A stretch of DNA of 64,000 nt from Prochlorococcus sp. AG-347-J14 (GTDB taxonomy: Bacteria > Cyanobacteriota > Cyanobacteriia > PCC-6307 > Cyanobiaceae). Position numbers and translations under genes: made by a program. Positions 9,716 to 20,473 of the stretch are shown here, in pieces. Position 1 is the first letter of the stretch; each line of letters opens with the position of its first letter. Location: the NCBI GenBank assembly GCA_003281505.1, contig QCBU01000003.1, positions 62,001 through 126,000 on the forward strand. The letters run 5' to 3'. The notes beneath the pieces are model-generated. The model ran no database searches. It saw only the letters and a list, made by a program, of their open reading frames with translations, and was not told the DNA's origin.

Positions 9716-10027
9716 TTAGCTTACTACAGCTAAAATATCCTTTTCTGAGAGCAAGACATATTCATCTCCTCCCAATTTAATGTCTGTACCAGCATATTTG
9801 CTGTACAAAACTTTATCGCCAATACTCACTTCTGGAGTTTGTCGAGAACCATCGTCATTAAGTTTCCCAGGACCCACCTGAGCAACTTCTCCAACCTGGG
9901 GTTTTTCTTTCGCTGAATCAGGCAAAAGAATGCCCCCAGCAGTTTTTTCCTCAGATGCGGAAACTTTGATAAATATTCTATCTCCCAGTGGTTTTACTGT
10001 AGAGACTGTAAGTGAAACAGCTGCCAT
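9716..10027 (-). CDS. groES: Co-chaperonin GroES
   Basis: The 103-aa heptamer-forming lid of the GroEL chamber. It shows the family opening [12 protein letters not shown], the mobile loop [19 protein letters not shown] at about residues 27-45 and the closing [21 protein letters not shown]. The first gene of a groES-groEL operon; its promoter must lie in the 219-bp gap shared with the divergent atpB (beta subunit) gene. Confidence 0.97.
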
Positions 10028-11707
<1,680 letters not shown>

Positions 11708-11752
11708 AAAATGAATATACATATTTATTTTATCCTTCATTAATTTAAGTAA

Positions 11753-12157
11753 ATGGCAATTTCTCTAAAAGTTTTAGCTCCTAATAAAGATGTTTATCAA
11801 GGTGAAGCTGAAGAAGTAATCCTTCCTAGTACTACTGGTCAACTTGGTGTATTACCAGGTCACATTTCTTTAGTTACTGCTATAGATATTGGCGTTTTAA
11901 GGCTAAGAACGAATTCTAAGTGGAAATCAATAGCCCTAATGGGAGGCTTCGCTGAAATTGAATCAGATGAAGTGATTGTTTTAGTAAATAATGCTGAAAT
12001 TGGTTCTGAGATTAATGTTCAAAATGCTGAACAAGATCTTAAGGAAGCAAAATTAGCAATTAGCAAATTTTCTGAAAATGAAAAAAATCCAGAGAAAATT
12101 AAAGCCCTGAAAAAAGTATCGAAGGCTGAGGCCTGGATTCAAGCTGCAAAGAACTAG
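11753..12157 (+). CDS. atpC: ATP synthase F1 epsilon subunit
   Basis: Rotor subunit that binds gamma and can inhibit ATP hydrolysis. Residues 1-85 form the beta-sandwich ([37 protein letters not shown]) and the rest is the two-helix C-terminal domain. Length (134 aa) is normal. It follows the beta gene by 45 nt, the second and last gene of the operon, and ends 3 nt from the convergent ycf65 gene. Confidence 0.96.
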   Translation: MAISLKVLAPNKDVYQGEAEEVILPSTTGQLGVLPGHISLVTAIDIGVLRLRTNSKWKSIALMGGFAEIESDEVIVLVNNAEIGSEINVQNAEQDLKEAKLAISKFSENEKNPEKIKALKKVSKAEAWIQAAKN

Positions 12158-12160
12158 TAA

Positions 12161-12637
12161 TTACGCTGTTCCACAAAAAGTTACTTCAGGAAACTTTAAT
12201 TTTGCTTCTTCTAATTTTTTTGTTTTACCTTCTTCTTGCCAATAATTTATTACTTCAGTAGCTTTATTTAGTATTTCTACTCTTTCGTTATCTGTAATCC
12301 AACCTTTATTCTCAAGCTCACTTTTTAATTTTTCCCAAGCATCATCTCTTGGCCAAAAATAATAAGCAGTGAGAGGACTTGGTCCTCCACCAACTATTTG
12401 ATCGACTGCTAAAGCAACATTATCAGGTAACCACAATACTTTAATTATGAATCTTCCCTCATCAGGTTTAGGGGTATAACCAGTAGGTACTCCATCTTCA
12501 TCAATTGTGGCAGCAGCTAATACAGCTGTGGCTCCCATCATTCCTGAATTTGGAGTAGAAATTTTAGACTTAGGGGCTTCGCCGTTTTTTTCTTTTTTTT
12601 CTGTTGAATTTTGATTTAACTTATCTGATGAGGTCAT
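12161..12637 (-). CDS. ycf65: Ribosomal protein PSRP-3 / Ycf65
   Basis: The C-terminal 100 residues match plastid-specific ribosomal protein 3 (Ycf65, cS23) of the small ribosomal subunit of cyanobacteria and chloroplasts: [38 protein letters not shown] and [20 protein letters not shown]. The N-terminal 55 residues are low-complexity (Lys, Ser, Glu, Pro rich, then [14 protein letters not shown]) and unlike the compact version in larger cyanobacteria; the extension seems an add-on of this lineage. Its stop faces atpC with 3 nt between them. Confidence 0.88.
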   Translation of the reverse strand: MTSSDKLNQNSTEKKEKNGEAPKSKISTPNSGMMGATAVLAAATIDEDGVPTGYTPKPDEGRFIIKVLWLPDNVALAVDQIVGGGPSPLTAYYFWPRDDAWEKLKSELENKGWITDNERVEILNKATEVINYWQEEGKTKKLEEAKLKFPEVTFCGTA

Positions 12638-12744
12638 TCAGTAATTTGTGTTTAATAAATAATTTATCAGCTTATGGTCACATTTTGATTGATTTATTCA
12701 AAATTTCTTGATTTTAGTTATTGATAACGTCAAAAAAGGAATTT

Positions 12745-12903
12745 TTATCTATCGGAAGATACTTCATAAAAATCATAAATAGTAGCTTCCAATGAATCCC
12801 AAAGATCTTTAGGAATATCGTTTTCTTCTGCGAACATGCCAAGCTGGCTAGCCAAGCCTCTAGCTTGAGAGAGTTTTGAATCATATGAATCGGACTTATT
12901 CAT
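12745..12903 (-). CDS. Small conserved-type protein, 52 aa
   Basis: A 52-codon frame from ATG 12903 to TAA 12745 encodes an acidic helical protein (SKLSQARGLASQLGMFAEEN, then DIPKDLWDSLEATIYDFYE). It has no membrane segment or metal motif. The codon use, the clean fill of the 320-bp gap between ycf65 and pepP, and the regular amphipathic pattern suggest a real gene. I recall similar short proteins only from Prochlorococcus and marine Synechococcus, with no function assigned. It could share a transcript with pepP upstream, 54 nt away. Confidence 0.7.
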   Translation of the reverse strand: MNKSDSYDSKLSQARGLASQLGMFAEENDIPKDLWDSLEATIYDFYEVSSDR

Positions 12904-12957
12904 TTTGGAGCTTTAAACTTAATAAAAAATAAATCTATTAACTGGATAAGTCAAATT

Positions 12958-14283
12958 TCAAAACTCTAAATCAGAAATTTCTTTTAGCGCAGCAATACTT
13001 AAAACATCTGGAGTAGTATCTTTAACCAGGACATCATCTTCTATTCTTATCCCTATGCCTTTCCATTTCTCATCTATAGGGGGTTGTCCTTCAGGGACTG
13101 GAATCCTATCACTTATATAGATCCCAGGTTCTACCGTAAGAATCATTCCATTCTGTAAAGGCACTTCATAGTCCCCCATTCTGTATGCTCCAACATCATG
13201 AACGTCTAAGCCCAGCCAATGTCCAGTTCTATGCATGTAAAGATGTTTATAAGATTGATTTTCAATTATCTCCTCAGTACTACCCGACAATAAACCAATT
13301 TCCTTTAATCCTTCTATTAATATTGTTAAAGCAACATTATGAACAGCATTAGAATTCGATCCCTTTACAGCACTTTTTATTGCATTTTTCTGCGCACTCA
13401 ATACAATTTCATAGATAACTTTCTGCTCTTTAGAAAATTTACCACCTATTGGAATGGTTCTTGTTATATCTCCATTGTAATAATCAATTAGTGAGCAGCC
13501 AGCATCCACCAACAATAAATCTTTCTTCTTCAAGGGTGAGTTATTAGAAGTGTAATGCAAAATACAGGCATTATCTCCTGATGCAACAATTGAGTTATAA
13601 GCTGGTCCTCTCGCCCCTTTTTCCAGAAAGAATCCCTCTAGGAGACCCTGAATTTGTCTTTCATTTTTCTTTGATGAGATAGACTCTCTAACTAGTTCAT
13701 GAGCTTCGGCTGAGATTTGTATAGCCTCTCTCATTCTCTTAATCTCAAATTGGCTTTTAATTAACCTCATTTCATTTAAATAAATTTCTGGAGATTTTAT
13801 AGAATTTGCACCAACCCCTGATCTTGAACGATTTTCAAGTTGTTGTGAAAATATCTCAAGTACTAGTTTCTCTATTATTGGATGCTTTCCAATTGAAAAA
13901 ACAAGTTCATCAGAACCATTTATATAAGCTGGGAGTAAATCTTTAAATTCGTTTATTGAGTGAGCTTTATCAGCATTAAACTCTTTTTCAGCGCCTTCTA
14001 AACCCCATCTAAAGCCATGCCAGACTTCGCTAATAACATCTTTGGGGGCAACAAACATAATAAATCTCTCACCCTTTGGCTTATGTGATAAGAAAAGAGC
14101 GATTGCATCTGGCTCATCGAAACCGGTTAAATACCAAAAATTACTATCTTGTCTAAATGGATATTCACAATCTGCATGATGCTTTACAAGATTAGCCCCG
14201 GGGATAATAGCAGCTTTTCCACCTAATTTATTTAGGAAAATTTCTCTTCTTTCTTCAAAAACTTTATTGTCGGGTTTAGACAT
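12958..14283 (-). CDS. pepP: Xaa-Pro aminopeptidase (aminopeptidase P)
   Basis: Di-metal peptidase of the pita-bread fold that removes an N-terminal residue preceding proline. An N-terminal domain with FRQDSNFWYLTGFDEPDA (about 42-59) precedes the catalytic domain, whose five metal ligands are visible: two Asp in LLVDAGCSLIDYYNGDITRT, His in MHRTGHWLGLDVHD, Glu in LTVEPGIYI and Glu in GIRIEDDVLV. Length of 441 aa is typical. It is divergent from the CNNM-like gene at 14358 with a 74-bp shared promoter region. Confidence 0.95.
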   Translation of the reverse strand: MSKPDNKVFEERREIFLNKLGGKAAIIPGANLVKHHADCEYPFRQDSNFWYLTGFDEPDAIALFLSHKPKGERFIMFVAPKDVISEVWHGFRWGLEGAEKEFNADKAHSINEFKDLLPAYINGSDELVFSIGKHPIIEKLVLEIFSQQLENRSRSGVGANSIKSPEIYLNEMRLIKSQFEIKRMREAIQISAEAHELVRESISSKKNERQIQGLLEGFFLEKGARGPAYNSIVASGDNACILHYTSNNSPLKKKDLLLVDAGCSLIDYYNGDITRTIPIGGKFSKEQKVIYEIVLSAQKNAIKSAVKGSNSNAVHNVALTILIEGLKEIGLLSGSTEEIIENQSYKHLYMHRTGHWLGLDVHDVGAYRMGDYEVPLQNGMILTVEPGIYISDRIPVPEGQPPIDEKWKGIGIRIEDDVLVKDTTPDVLSIAALKEISDLEF

Positions 14284-14357
14284 AAATTGTGTATTGGCGT
14301 GTTTAAAAAAAAAATGGAAGAATGAATTAAAACAGATTTAGCATCTAATCTATCTTA

Positions 14358-15335
14358 ATGGAACCAAGTGTTTACGGCCTAATTTTGCTTATTATTATAA
14401 TTTTAATTGGATCAGCATGTTGTTCGGGAGTAGAAGCGGCTTTTTTAGCTGTTAATTCAATTAGAGTTTTAGAAATAGCATCAAAACAAAAGCCAAAAAG
14501 TACTGCGAATCAACTACTTAAACTCAGAAAACATCTTGGAAGAACACTAACTGTAATTACTATTACTAATAATGGATTTAATATCATTGGAAGTCTTATT
14601 TTAGGTGTTTACGGAGCAATGGTAATTAATAGTAGCTTTGGCTTAACCTTATTTTCAATTGTTTTTTATATATTAGTTGTTTTAGTTGGAGAAGTTCTTC
14701 CGAAAGCTCTGGGTACAAGATTTTCAGTTCAAATAGCTTTATTATCAGTTCCTATCTTGAGAATATTAAATATTTTAATGAGGCCATTCTTAATATTAAT
14801 CGAACAAATATTTCCAGTTATTACTGCAGAAAATGAAATTTCAACTGATGAAGAGGAAATTAGACAAATGGCAAAAATTGGAAGTCAGAAAGGCTTAATA
14901 GAAGCTGATGAGGCAGCAATGATATTTAAGGTTTTTCAATTAAATGACTTAAAAGCGAAAGACTTAATGATCCCTAGGGTATCAGCACCTTGTCTTGATG
15001 GGTCTTCCAATCTTGATGAAATTTCAAAAATTATAATGTCAGATAACTCTCCATGGTGGGTAATTTTAGGAGATAAAGTTGACAAAATACAAGGTGTGAT
15101 TAAGCGTGAAAAAATGTTAGCAGAATTAATTAATGGCGAAAATAAAAAATCTTTATCAGAAATTTGCGAACCTGTGGACTACATTCCAGAAATGATTAAG
15201 GCAGATCAATTATTAACAAGATTTGACAAGAATCATAAAGGAGTAAAAGTAGTAGTAGATGAATTTGGGGGATTCGTGGGAATTATTGGTGCAGAAGCTG
15301 TGTTATCTTTCATAGCTGGTTGGTGGAAGAAATAA
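14358..15335 (+). CDS. CNNM/DUF21 membrane protein with CBS pair
   Basis: HlyC/CorC-family protein. The first 140 residues carry the DUF21 transmembrane domain (about three or four helices, with SGVEAAFLAVNSIRVLEIA and the VGEVLPKALGTRFS motif). A polar linker follows (EEEIRQMAKIGSQKGLIEADEAAMI), then a CBS pair from about residue 195. It ends soon after the CBS pair, so the C-terminal CorC_HlyC domain of full members is missing. Relatives bear on Mg and other divalent cation transport, although older names call them hemolysins. It opens a tight plus-strand cluster with the GTPase, nadD and nadE. Confidence 0.88.
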   Translation: MEPSVYGLILLIIIILIGSACCSGVEAAFLAVNSIRVLEIASKQKPKSTANQLLKLRKHLGRTLTVITITNNGFNIIGSLILGVYGAMVINSSFGLTLFSIVFYILVVLVGEVLPKALGTRFSVQIALLSVPILRILNILMRPFLILIEQIFPVITAENEISTDEEEIRQMAKIGSQKGLIEADEAAMIFKVFQLNDLKAKDLMIPRVSAPCLDGSSNLDEISKIIMSDNSPWWVILGDKVDKIQGVIKREKMLAELINGENKKSLSEICEPVDYIPEMIKADQLLTRFDKNHKGVKVVVDEFGGFVGIIGAEAVLSFIAGWWKK

Positions 15336-15338
15336 ATC

Positions 15339-16580
15339 ATGCAACAAATAAAAAATAATAAAAATTATTTGCTTTTAAAAAATTGGTGGGAGAATATTGA
15401 TCTTACTAACTATGAAAAAAGTCTCTTTAATAGAGAAATAATTTCTTTTAATCAACAACTATTTAGGCTTAAAGAAAAAAAAATAAGAATTGGAGTATAT
15501 GGTAAATCAGGCGTAGGAAAATCTTCTGTTTTAAATTCTTTATTAGAAAAAGATATATTCAAAACAAATATCATTAACGGGACCACGAGAGAAATACAAA
15601 CGGAACTTTGGCCCCTAAAAGATCAAACACTCGATAGTGTAGAGTTGTTAGATACTCCCGGATTTGATTTTTGCAATATTAAATTCACAGATAAAATTTA
15701 CTCTTGTATAAATCATTCAGATCTTGTTTTATTTTTAGTTGCGGGAGATTTAAATAGAAATGAATTAAACCAAATCAGCTCCTTAATTAAAGATGGGAAA
15801 AAAATAATTTTAATTTTAAATAAAATCAATTTTTTTAATAAAAATGACTTAAAAGAAATTGAGGAAAATATCAAATCTAAGCTTCCAAAAGACTTAAATA
15901 TTCCAATAATTCGTAACAATGGGAAAAATCTTAAAAATTATTTAACAAAAATAATAAATCAATATGGTGAGATATTTTTAACACTAAATTCTCTTCAACA
16001 AGCTGACAAATTGTTTTTGCAGATAAAAAAACAAAGATTGAAAAAAAGACAGAAATTAGCTCAATCAACTATTGGTAAATTTTCGACTATAAAGGCATCC
16101 GCAGTAGCTCTTAATCCTTTTATTTTTTTTGATGTTGCTGGTAGTTTCGTACTGGATACTGCATTGATTAGCAAATTGAGTAAGATTTACGGCTTAAAGT
16201 TGAAAGGTGAATCTACAAAAAAAATATTTAAAAATATTTCCATTAATAATTTATACTTGGGAGTCACTCAAGTTGGCGTCAATACCTCTTTCAACCTCAT
16301 TAAGAAAGTTTTTTTATTATCAGCACCTTTCACTCATGGGCTCACATTATTACCCTATGGACCCATTGCAATTATTCAAGCAGTAATCGCAATTCATTCT
16401 ACAAAAATCCTTGGGAAATTAGCTGCAAAAGAGATATTTATAAGAAGCAAAGCTTCTTTTATAGAACCCGCTATTATGATCCAAAATATGACTTTGAATG
16501 ATCCAGATATTTTTAACCACATAAACATTTATTTTTCAAATAGAAATTTAAATAATAATTTTGTTAGCATTCTGCCTTAA
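15339..16580 (+). CDS. Era-like GTPase with C-terminal membrane-associating domain
   Basis: P-loop GTPase: G1 YGKSGVGKSS at residues 54-63, a G2 threonine in NGTTREI, G3 DTPGF near 106, and G4 NKIN near 161. The C-terminal half (residues 225-390) has long hydrophobic stretches and resembles the DUF697 region of membrane-associated cyanobacterial and plastid GTPases. It starts 3 nt after the CNNM-like gene and ends 7 nt before nadD, so it is part of one operon. A role in membrane or ribosome assembly is possible; none is shown by the sequence. Confidence 0.85.
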   Translation: MQQIKNNKNYLLLKNWWENIDLTNYEKSLFNREIISFNQQLFRLKEKKIRIGVYGKSGVGKSSVLNSLLEKDIFKTNIINGTTREIQTELWPLKDQTLDSVELLDTPGFDFCNIKFTDKIYSCINHSDLVLFLVAGDLNRNELNQISSLIKDGKKIILILNKINFFNKNDLKEIEENIKSKLPKDLNIPIIRNNGKNLKNYLTKIINQYGEIFLTLNSLQQADKLFLQIKKQRLKKRQKLAQSTIGKFSTIKASAVALNPFIFFDVAGSFVLDTALISKLSKIYGLKLKGESTKKIFKNISINNLYLGVTQVGVNTSFNLIKKVFLLSAPFTHGLTLLPYGPIAIIQAVIAIHSTKILGKLAAKEIFIRSKASFIEPAIMIQNMTLNDPDIFNHINIYFSNRNLNNNFVSILP

Positions 16581-16587
16581 AACTTTT

Positions 16588-17166
16588 ATGGGAAAAAGCA
16601 TTGCATTATTTGGTACCAGCGCAGATCCACCTACCATTGGACATAAAAAAATACTTGAAGAATTATCCAAAATATATGCTTTTACAATTGGTTATGTTAG
16701 TAACAACCCCAACAAAAATCACAAAGAAGATATCTCAATACGTAGCCATTTATTAAAAACTCTTATTGAAGATTTAGATAATCCTAAAATTTTATTTAAT
16801 CAAAATGTCAGTAGCCAATGGGCAGTTGATTCAATTAATAAGTGTAAAAGAATTTATAAATTAAGTAATTTAGATTTTGTTATTGGAAGCGACTTAATTA
16901 AGGATATTTTCTACTGGAAAAATTTTGATAAAATTATTGCTGAGGTAAGTTTTTTAGTAATTTTAAGAGAGGGATATCCTGTTGAATCAAGTACACTTGA
17001 AATGTTAGAAACTTATAAAGTGAAATTTAAGATTTCAACCATAAAAATTCCAAACATTTCAAGTTCTAAGCTCAGGTCAGATTTTAATTATTCTAATTTA
17101 CCAACATCATTAATAGATATTGTTAAAAAGAATAATTTATATGAATCTGCTAAATTAGTTGAATGA
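16588..17166 (+). CDS. nadD: Nicotinate-nucleotide adenylyltransferase
   Basis: Transfers AMP from ATP to nicotinate mononucleotide, giving deamido-NAD. The nucleotidyltransferase signature is at residues 9-19 (GTSADPPTIGH): the usual first His of HxGH is Thr16, while Gly18-His19 is retained. The C-terminal ISSSKLRSD corresponds to the family ISSTxIR. Start ATG 16588 fits the conserved opening MGKSIALFG; an upstream TTG at 16561 would overlap the GTPase. The next gene, nadE, performs the next step and overlaps by ATGA. Confidence 0.9.
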   Translation: MGKSIALFGTSADPPTIGHKKILEELSKIYAFTIGYVSNNPNKNHKEDISIRSHLLKTLIEDLDNPKILFNQNVSSQWAVDSINKCKRIYKLSNLDFVIGSDLIKDIFYWKNFDKIIAEVSFLVILREGYPVESSTLEMLETYKVKFKISTIKIPNISSSKLRSDFNYSNLPTSLIDIVKKNNLYESAKLVE

Positions 17167-18860
17167 AGTTTTTACTTGCTCAAATTAATCCAGTTGTTGG
17201 TGATTTAGAAGGTAATGCAAAAAAAATACTTTGTACTGCTTCGAAAGCAAGCTCAACTTGTGTTGATTTAGTTCTTACTCCAGAATTATCACTATGGGGA
17301 TATCCAGCAAACGACCTACTTCTAAAAAAAAATTTAATCAAAAATCAATATCAAATTCTTGACCAATTAGCCTTAGATATTAATAAAAAATATGGAAACT
17401 TGAGTATCACAGTAGGGATAGCTGAGATAATAAATGATTGTTTTTTTCCAAATCTTTATAATTCTATTGCATTGCTTGAGGGCGGTGAGTGGAAAATAAT
17501 TGCTCGCAAAATTATTCTTCCCACCTATGAAGTATTTGATGAGAAAAGATACTTTAGATCAGAGGAAAAAGTTTCCGTACTAACAAAAGAAATTAATAAT
17601 AAAACTTGGAGAATTGGCTTTACTATATGTGAGGATTTATGGGTCAACAAAAATATAGAAGGTAGAGGAATTCATAAAAAGAATCCTATTTTTGATTTAA
17701 AGAAAAAAAAAGTTGATCTTTTAGTGAACTTATCGGCCTCCCCTTATACCTTTAAAAAGTTAGAGCTTAGAGCCAAAGTTTCCAGTTTTGCAGCTCAATA
17801 TCTTCAAGTACCGCTGATATATGTAAACCAGATTGGAGCAAATGATAATTTAATTTTTGATGGAAATAGTTTTATTCTTGATAAGAATGGATCTAAAATT
17901 AAGCAATTAAAATCTTTTTCAGAAGACCTCTCCAGTTGGGACATTCAGCAAACAAAGCCTCAAAAAAATAAATTTGAAAAGTCTGAGATGTCATCGATTT
18001 TTGATGCATTAGTACTTGGTGTTAGGGATTATGCTCAAAAATGCGGTTTTAAAACAGCTTTAATTGGACTAAGTGGTGGTATTGATTCAGCACTAGTTTC
18101 AGCAATTGCGACAGCTGCACTAGGCAGCAATAATATTTATTGCGTCTCAATGCCCTCTAAGTGGAGCTCATCTCATTCAAAGAGTGATGCGAAAGAGTTA
18201 GCAGGAAGATTAAAAGTAAATTTTAGTAGCATCCCAATTGAAAATTTGATGAGCTCTTTTGAAGAATCTTTTTTAAATACCATATCTTTCGAGATGGCTG
18301 AAATAACAAATCAAAATATTCAATCAAGAATTAGAGGAACTCTTCTAATGGCTTTAGCAAATCAAGAAAAGCATTTATTACTTTCAACAGGAAATAAATC
18401 GGAGCTAGCTGTAGGATATTGCACACTTTATGGTGATATGAATGGAGGATTATCCGTAATTGGGGATTTATATAAAACTAATGTTTTTAAATTATGCAAT
18501 TGGCTTGATAGCGAAGATTCAATTAAACATAGAAAATCATATCTGTTAGAAACTAGTGTAGATTTAATTGGAGAAAATATACGTACGAAAGCTCCAAGTG
18601 CCGAATTAGGTCCTGATCAATTAGATACTGATTCTCTCCCACCTTATTCCATTTTAGATGGTATTCTAAAAAGAATTATTGAAGAGAAAAAGGATTTATT
18701 ACAACTAGAAGAAGTTGGTTATAAAAAAGATTTAATTTTAAAAATTATCTCACTCATAAAAAAAGCGGAATTTAAAAGAAAGCAGGCTCCTCCTATCCTA
18801 AAACTAAGCAGTCAATCATTAGGAAGTGACTGGAGAGTTCCCATAGCAATATCTTATTAA
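17163..18860 (+). CDS. nadE: Glutamine-dependent NAD synthetase
   Basis: Completes NAD synthesis by amidating deamido-NAD. The N-terminal half is a nitrilase-fold glutaminase (ELSLWGYPANDLL with catalytic Glu, a Lys in ARKIILPTYEVFDEKRYF, and Cys in GFTICEDLWV) and the C-terminal half is the ATP-pyrophosphatase synthetase (LIGLSGGIDSALVSAIA around residue 300, then STGNKSELAVGYCTLYGDMNG). Length 565 aa is normal for this two-domain type. It overlaps nadD by 4 nt, making a nadD-nadE unit; its stop overlaps the convergent DUF3326 gene by 4 nt. Confidence 0.96.
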   Translation: MKFLLAQINPVVGDLEGNAKKILCTASKASSTCVDLVLTPELSLWGYPANDLLLKKNLIKNQYQILDQLALDINKKYGNLSITVGIAEIINDCFFPNLYNSIALLEGGEWKIIARKIILPTYEVFDEKRYFRSEEKVSVLTKEINNKTWRIGFTICEDLWVNKNIEGRGIHKKNPIFDLKKKKVDLLVNLSASPYTFKKLELRAKVSSFAAQYLQVPLIYVNQIGANDNLIFDGNSFILDKNGSKIKQLKSFSEDLSSWDIQQTKPQKNKFEKSEMSSIFDALVLGVRDYAQKCGFKTALIGLSGGIDSALVSAIATAALGSNNIYCVSMPSKWSSSHSKSDAKELAGRLKVNFSSIPIENLMSSFEESFLNTISFEMAEITNQNIQSRIRGTLLMALANQEKHLLLSTGNKSELAVGYCTLYGDMNGGLSVIGDLYKTNVFKLCNWLDSEDSIKHRKSYLLETSVDLIGENIRTKAPSAELGPDQLDTDSLPPYSILDGILKRIIEEKKDLLQLEEVGYKKDLILKIISLIKKAEFKRKQAPPILKLSSQSLGSDWRVPIAISY

Positions 18861-19915
18861 TCACTATAAGAACACTGTTGGATTTTTTTTAAAGGCCGTT
18901 TAACTGAATCAAGGTTGATACCTTTTTTGATAGCAAGAATTATGCCTGCAGCTTCTAAATAATTATCCACTTCAAAAAGATTGGGATAATCATAAAATTC
19001 ATTTGTCACTTTTAATGTATTTTGATTTTTAACAGAGATAATATTTAAACCTTTTTCAATCCCTGCTAGTACTGCTTCTCCGCCTAGTGCCCCATTAGGA
19101 ACAACAATAGATTCAATCTGATCAGGGTGTAGTGAAATTGATTGATTTACAACAGGCAATTCAACAATATCAGGTGCATTGCTTAACCCAATCAGTACTG
19201 AGGGTAAAAAGGTAAATCCTATTTCTTCTGCAGCAGCGCGAGGATCTAAATTTTCATTCAATTCAATTGAATTTAAAGCAGGTGCGTGAGCACAGGGAAC
19301 TTTTAAAAATTTGCTAATTAAATGACTTATAACTGCTTCGACACCAGAAATAGGATCAACCCCTTTCCCCTCTCGATAGATATTTGTTTCTAAAGAATCT
19401 GAATCGTCTGGAAATTTTGCCACAATTGCTATTGCAGTAACTCCTTTTTCTATTAAATATTTTCCAGCATCAATTAGAGTATCAGGATTTTCAATTATGC
19501 CACCACTGATTTTTGAAGAATCAGAATCAATAACTATGTTTAATGGCTTTTTAGTAATCACATAAGAATGAACATTAATCCCTAAAGTAGAAACGCATGC
19601 ATCAGCAACTTGTAAATGTCTCACTAATATTTCTTTTTCAATGGCTGAATCAAAAATTATTCCAATTTTCTGTTGCTTTACCCTTTTTAAAGCGATTTCT
19701 CCTTTAGCAAGTCGGTCTAAACTATAACCCTCAACATAAAAAATATTTTTATCTTTTTCAGAAAGACTGCCACCATTCATAACATTTGGATGAGTAACTA
19801 AACATCCACTTGCCGATGCTAATAGTTTAGCGGTAGGAAGTGCATCCCCAGCGAAACCTCCAATTTCACAACCAATGCCAGTTGGAACAATGAATATTGT
19901 TGGTGAATTTTCCAT
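18857..19915 (-). CDS. DUF3326 family protein
   Basis: A 352-aa soluble protein of a family conserved in cyanobacteria and some plants and bacteria, without a known reaction. Family features include the opening IFIVPTGIGCEIGGFAGDALP, LLASASGCLVTHPNVMNGG, the HAPALNSIELNENLDPRAAAEEIGFTFLPSVLIGL segment and the VVPNGALGGEAVLAGIE motif. Glycine-rich loops and conserved His/Asp/Glu suggest an enzyme that binds a small ligand. It is followed downstream by convergent nadE and lies behind the ferredoxin gene. Confidence 0.85.
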   Translation of the reverse strand: MENSPTIFIVPTGIGCEIGGFAGDALPTAKLLASASGCLVTHPNVMNGGSLSEKDKNIFYVEGYSLDRLAKGEIALKRVKQQKIGIIFDSAIEKEILVRHLQVADACVSTLGINVHSYVITKKPLNIVIDSDSSKISGGIIENPDTLIDAGKYLIEKGVTAIAIVAKFPDDSDSLETNIYREGKGVDPISGVEAVISHLISKFLKVPCAHAPALNSIELNENLDPRAAAEEIGFTFLPSVLIGLSNAPDIVELPVVNQSISLHPDQIESIVVPNGALGGEAVLAGIEKGLNIISVKNQNTLKVTNEFYDYPNLFEVDNYLEAAGIILAIKKGINLDSVKRPLKKIQQCSYSD

Positions 19916-19942
19916 TTTTAAAAATATTTCAATTTATATTTT

Positions 19943-20134
19943 TTAATTAGCTAAGACAGCTTTAATTTTAAGTTTTTTTGTTCCAAAAGAGTCAAAAGAA
20001 TTTTGAATATCAACAATTGACCATCGAATTAAATCACCTTTATTTTCTAAATTTGCAATGATAAATTCCCTTAAATTTTTTAATTTTATTGAAACTGGCC
20101 AATCTAAATAATAATCAACTGAACTTAATTTCAT
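19943..20134 (-). CDS. Small hypothetical protein, 63 aa
   Basis: A short soluble protein opening MKLSSVDYYLDWPVSIKLKNLREFI, ending with lysine-rich beta-like residues. The ATG overlaps the stop of the ferredoxin gene by 4 nt (20131-20134), so the two are translationally coupled and may act together. I recognise no domain; two-gene linkage suggests a partner or assembly helper for the ferredoxin, which is an inference from position only. Confidence 0.75.
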   Translation of the reverse strand: MKLSSVDYYLDWPVSIKLKNLREFIIANLENKGDLIRWSIVDIQNSFDSFGTKKLKIKAVLAN

Positions 20135-20457
20135 TTTTGATATTTACCAAATTGGTCATTGTATAAATCATCTTCGACTTCTTTACCGATAACAATATTC
20201 AAATCTGACTTGGGATATGCCACACATAAAAGTGCAAAGCCCTTTTCCCTCAAATCATCATTTAATCCCATAGCATCTTCTTGATCTACAGATCCTTCTA
20301 ATATCAAAGATGCACAATCTGTACAAACTCCTGAACAACAACTACTTGGTAAATCTATTCCATTCATTTTTGCCGCAGAAATAATATCTTGATCTTCAGA
20401 ACATAAAAAACTAAAAGTATTTTGCTCAAATTGAACTTTGATATTGTATTCAGGCAT
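20131..20457 (-). CDS. 2Fe-2S ferredoxin, divergent PetF type
   Basis: Plant-type [2Fe-2S] ferredoxin of 108 aa. The cluster ligands are Cys40, Cys45, Cys48 and Cys78 in LPSSCCSGVCTDCASL and ALLCVAYP; an extra Cys41 sits beside the first. It differs from the main photosynthetic ferredoxin (CRAGACSTC) by lacking the Arg and by having a longer acidic tail, so it is a minor isoform, probably serving a specific electron acceptor. It is 16 nt downstream of the gamma subunit gene and may be read from the ATP synthase transcript. Confidence 0.9.
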   Translation of the reverse strand: MPEYNIKVQFEQNTFSFLCSEDQDIISAAKMNGIDLPSSCCSGVCTDCASLILEGSVDQEDAMGLNDDLREKGFALLCVAYPKSDLNIVIGKEVEDDLYNDQFGKYQK

Positions 20458-20473
20458 TTCCTAAATCTTATTG

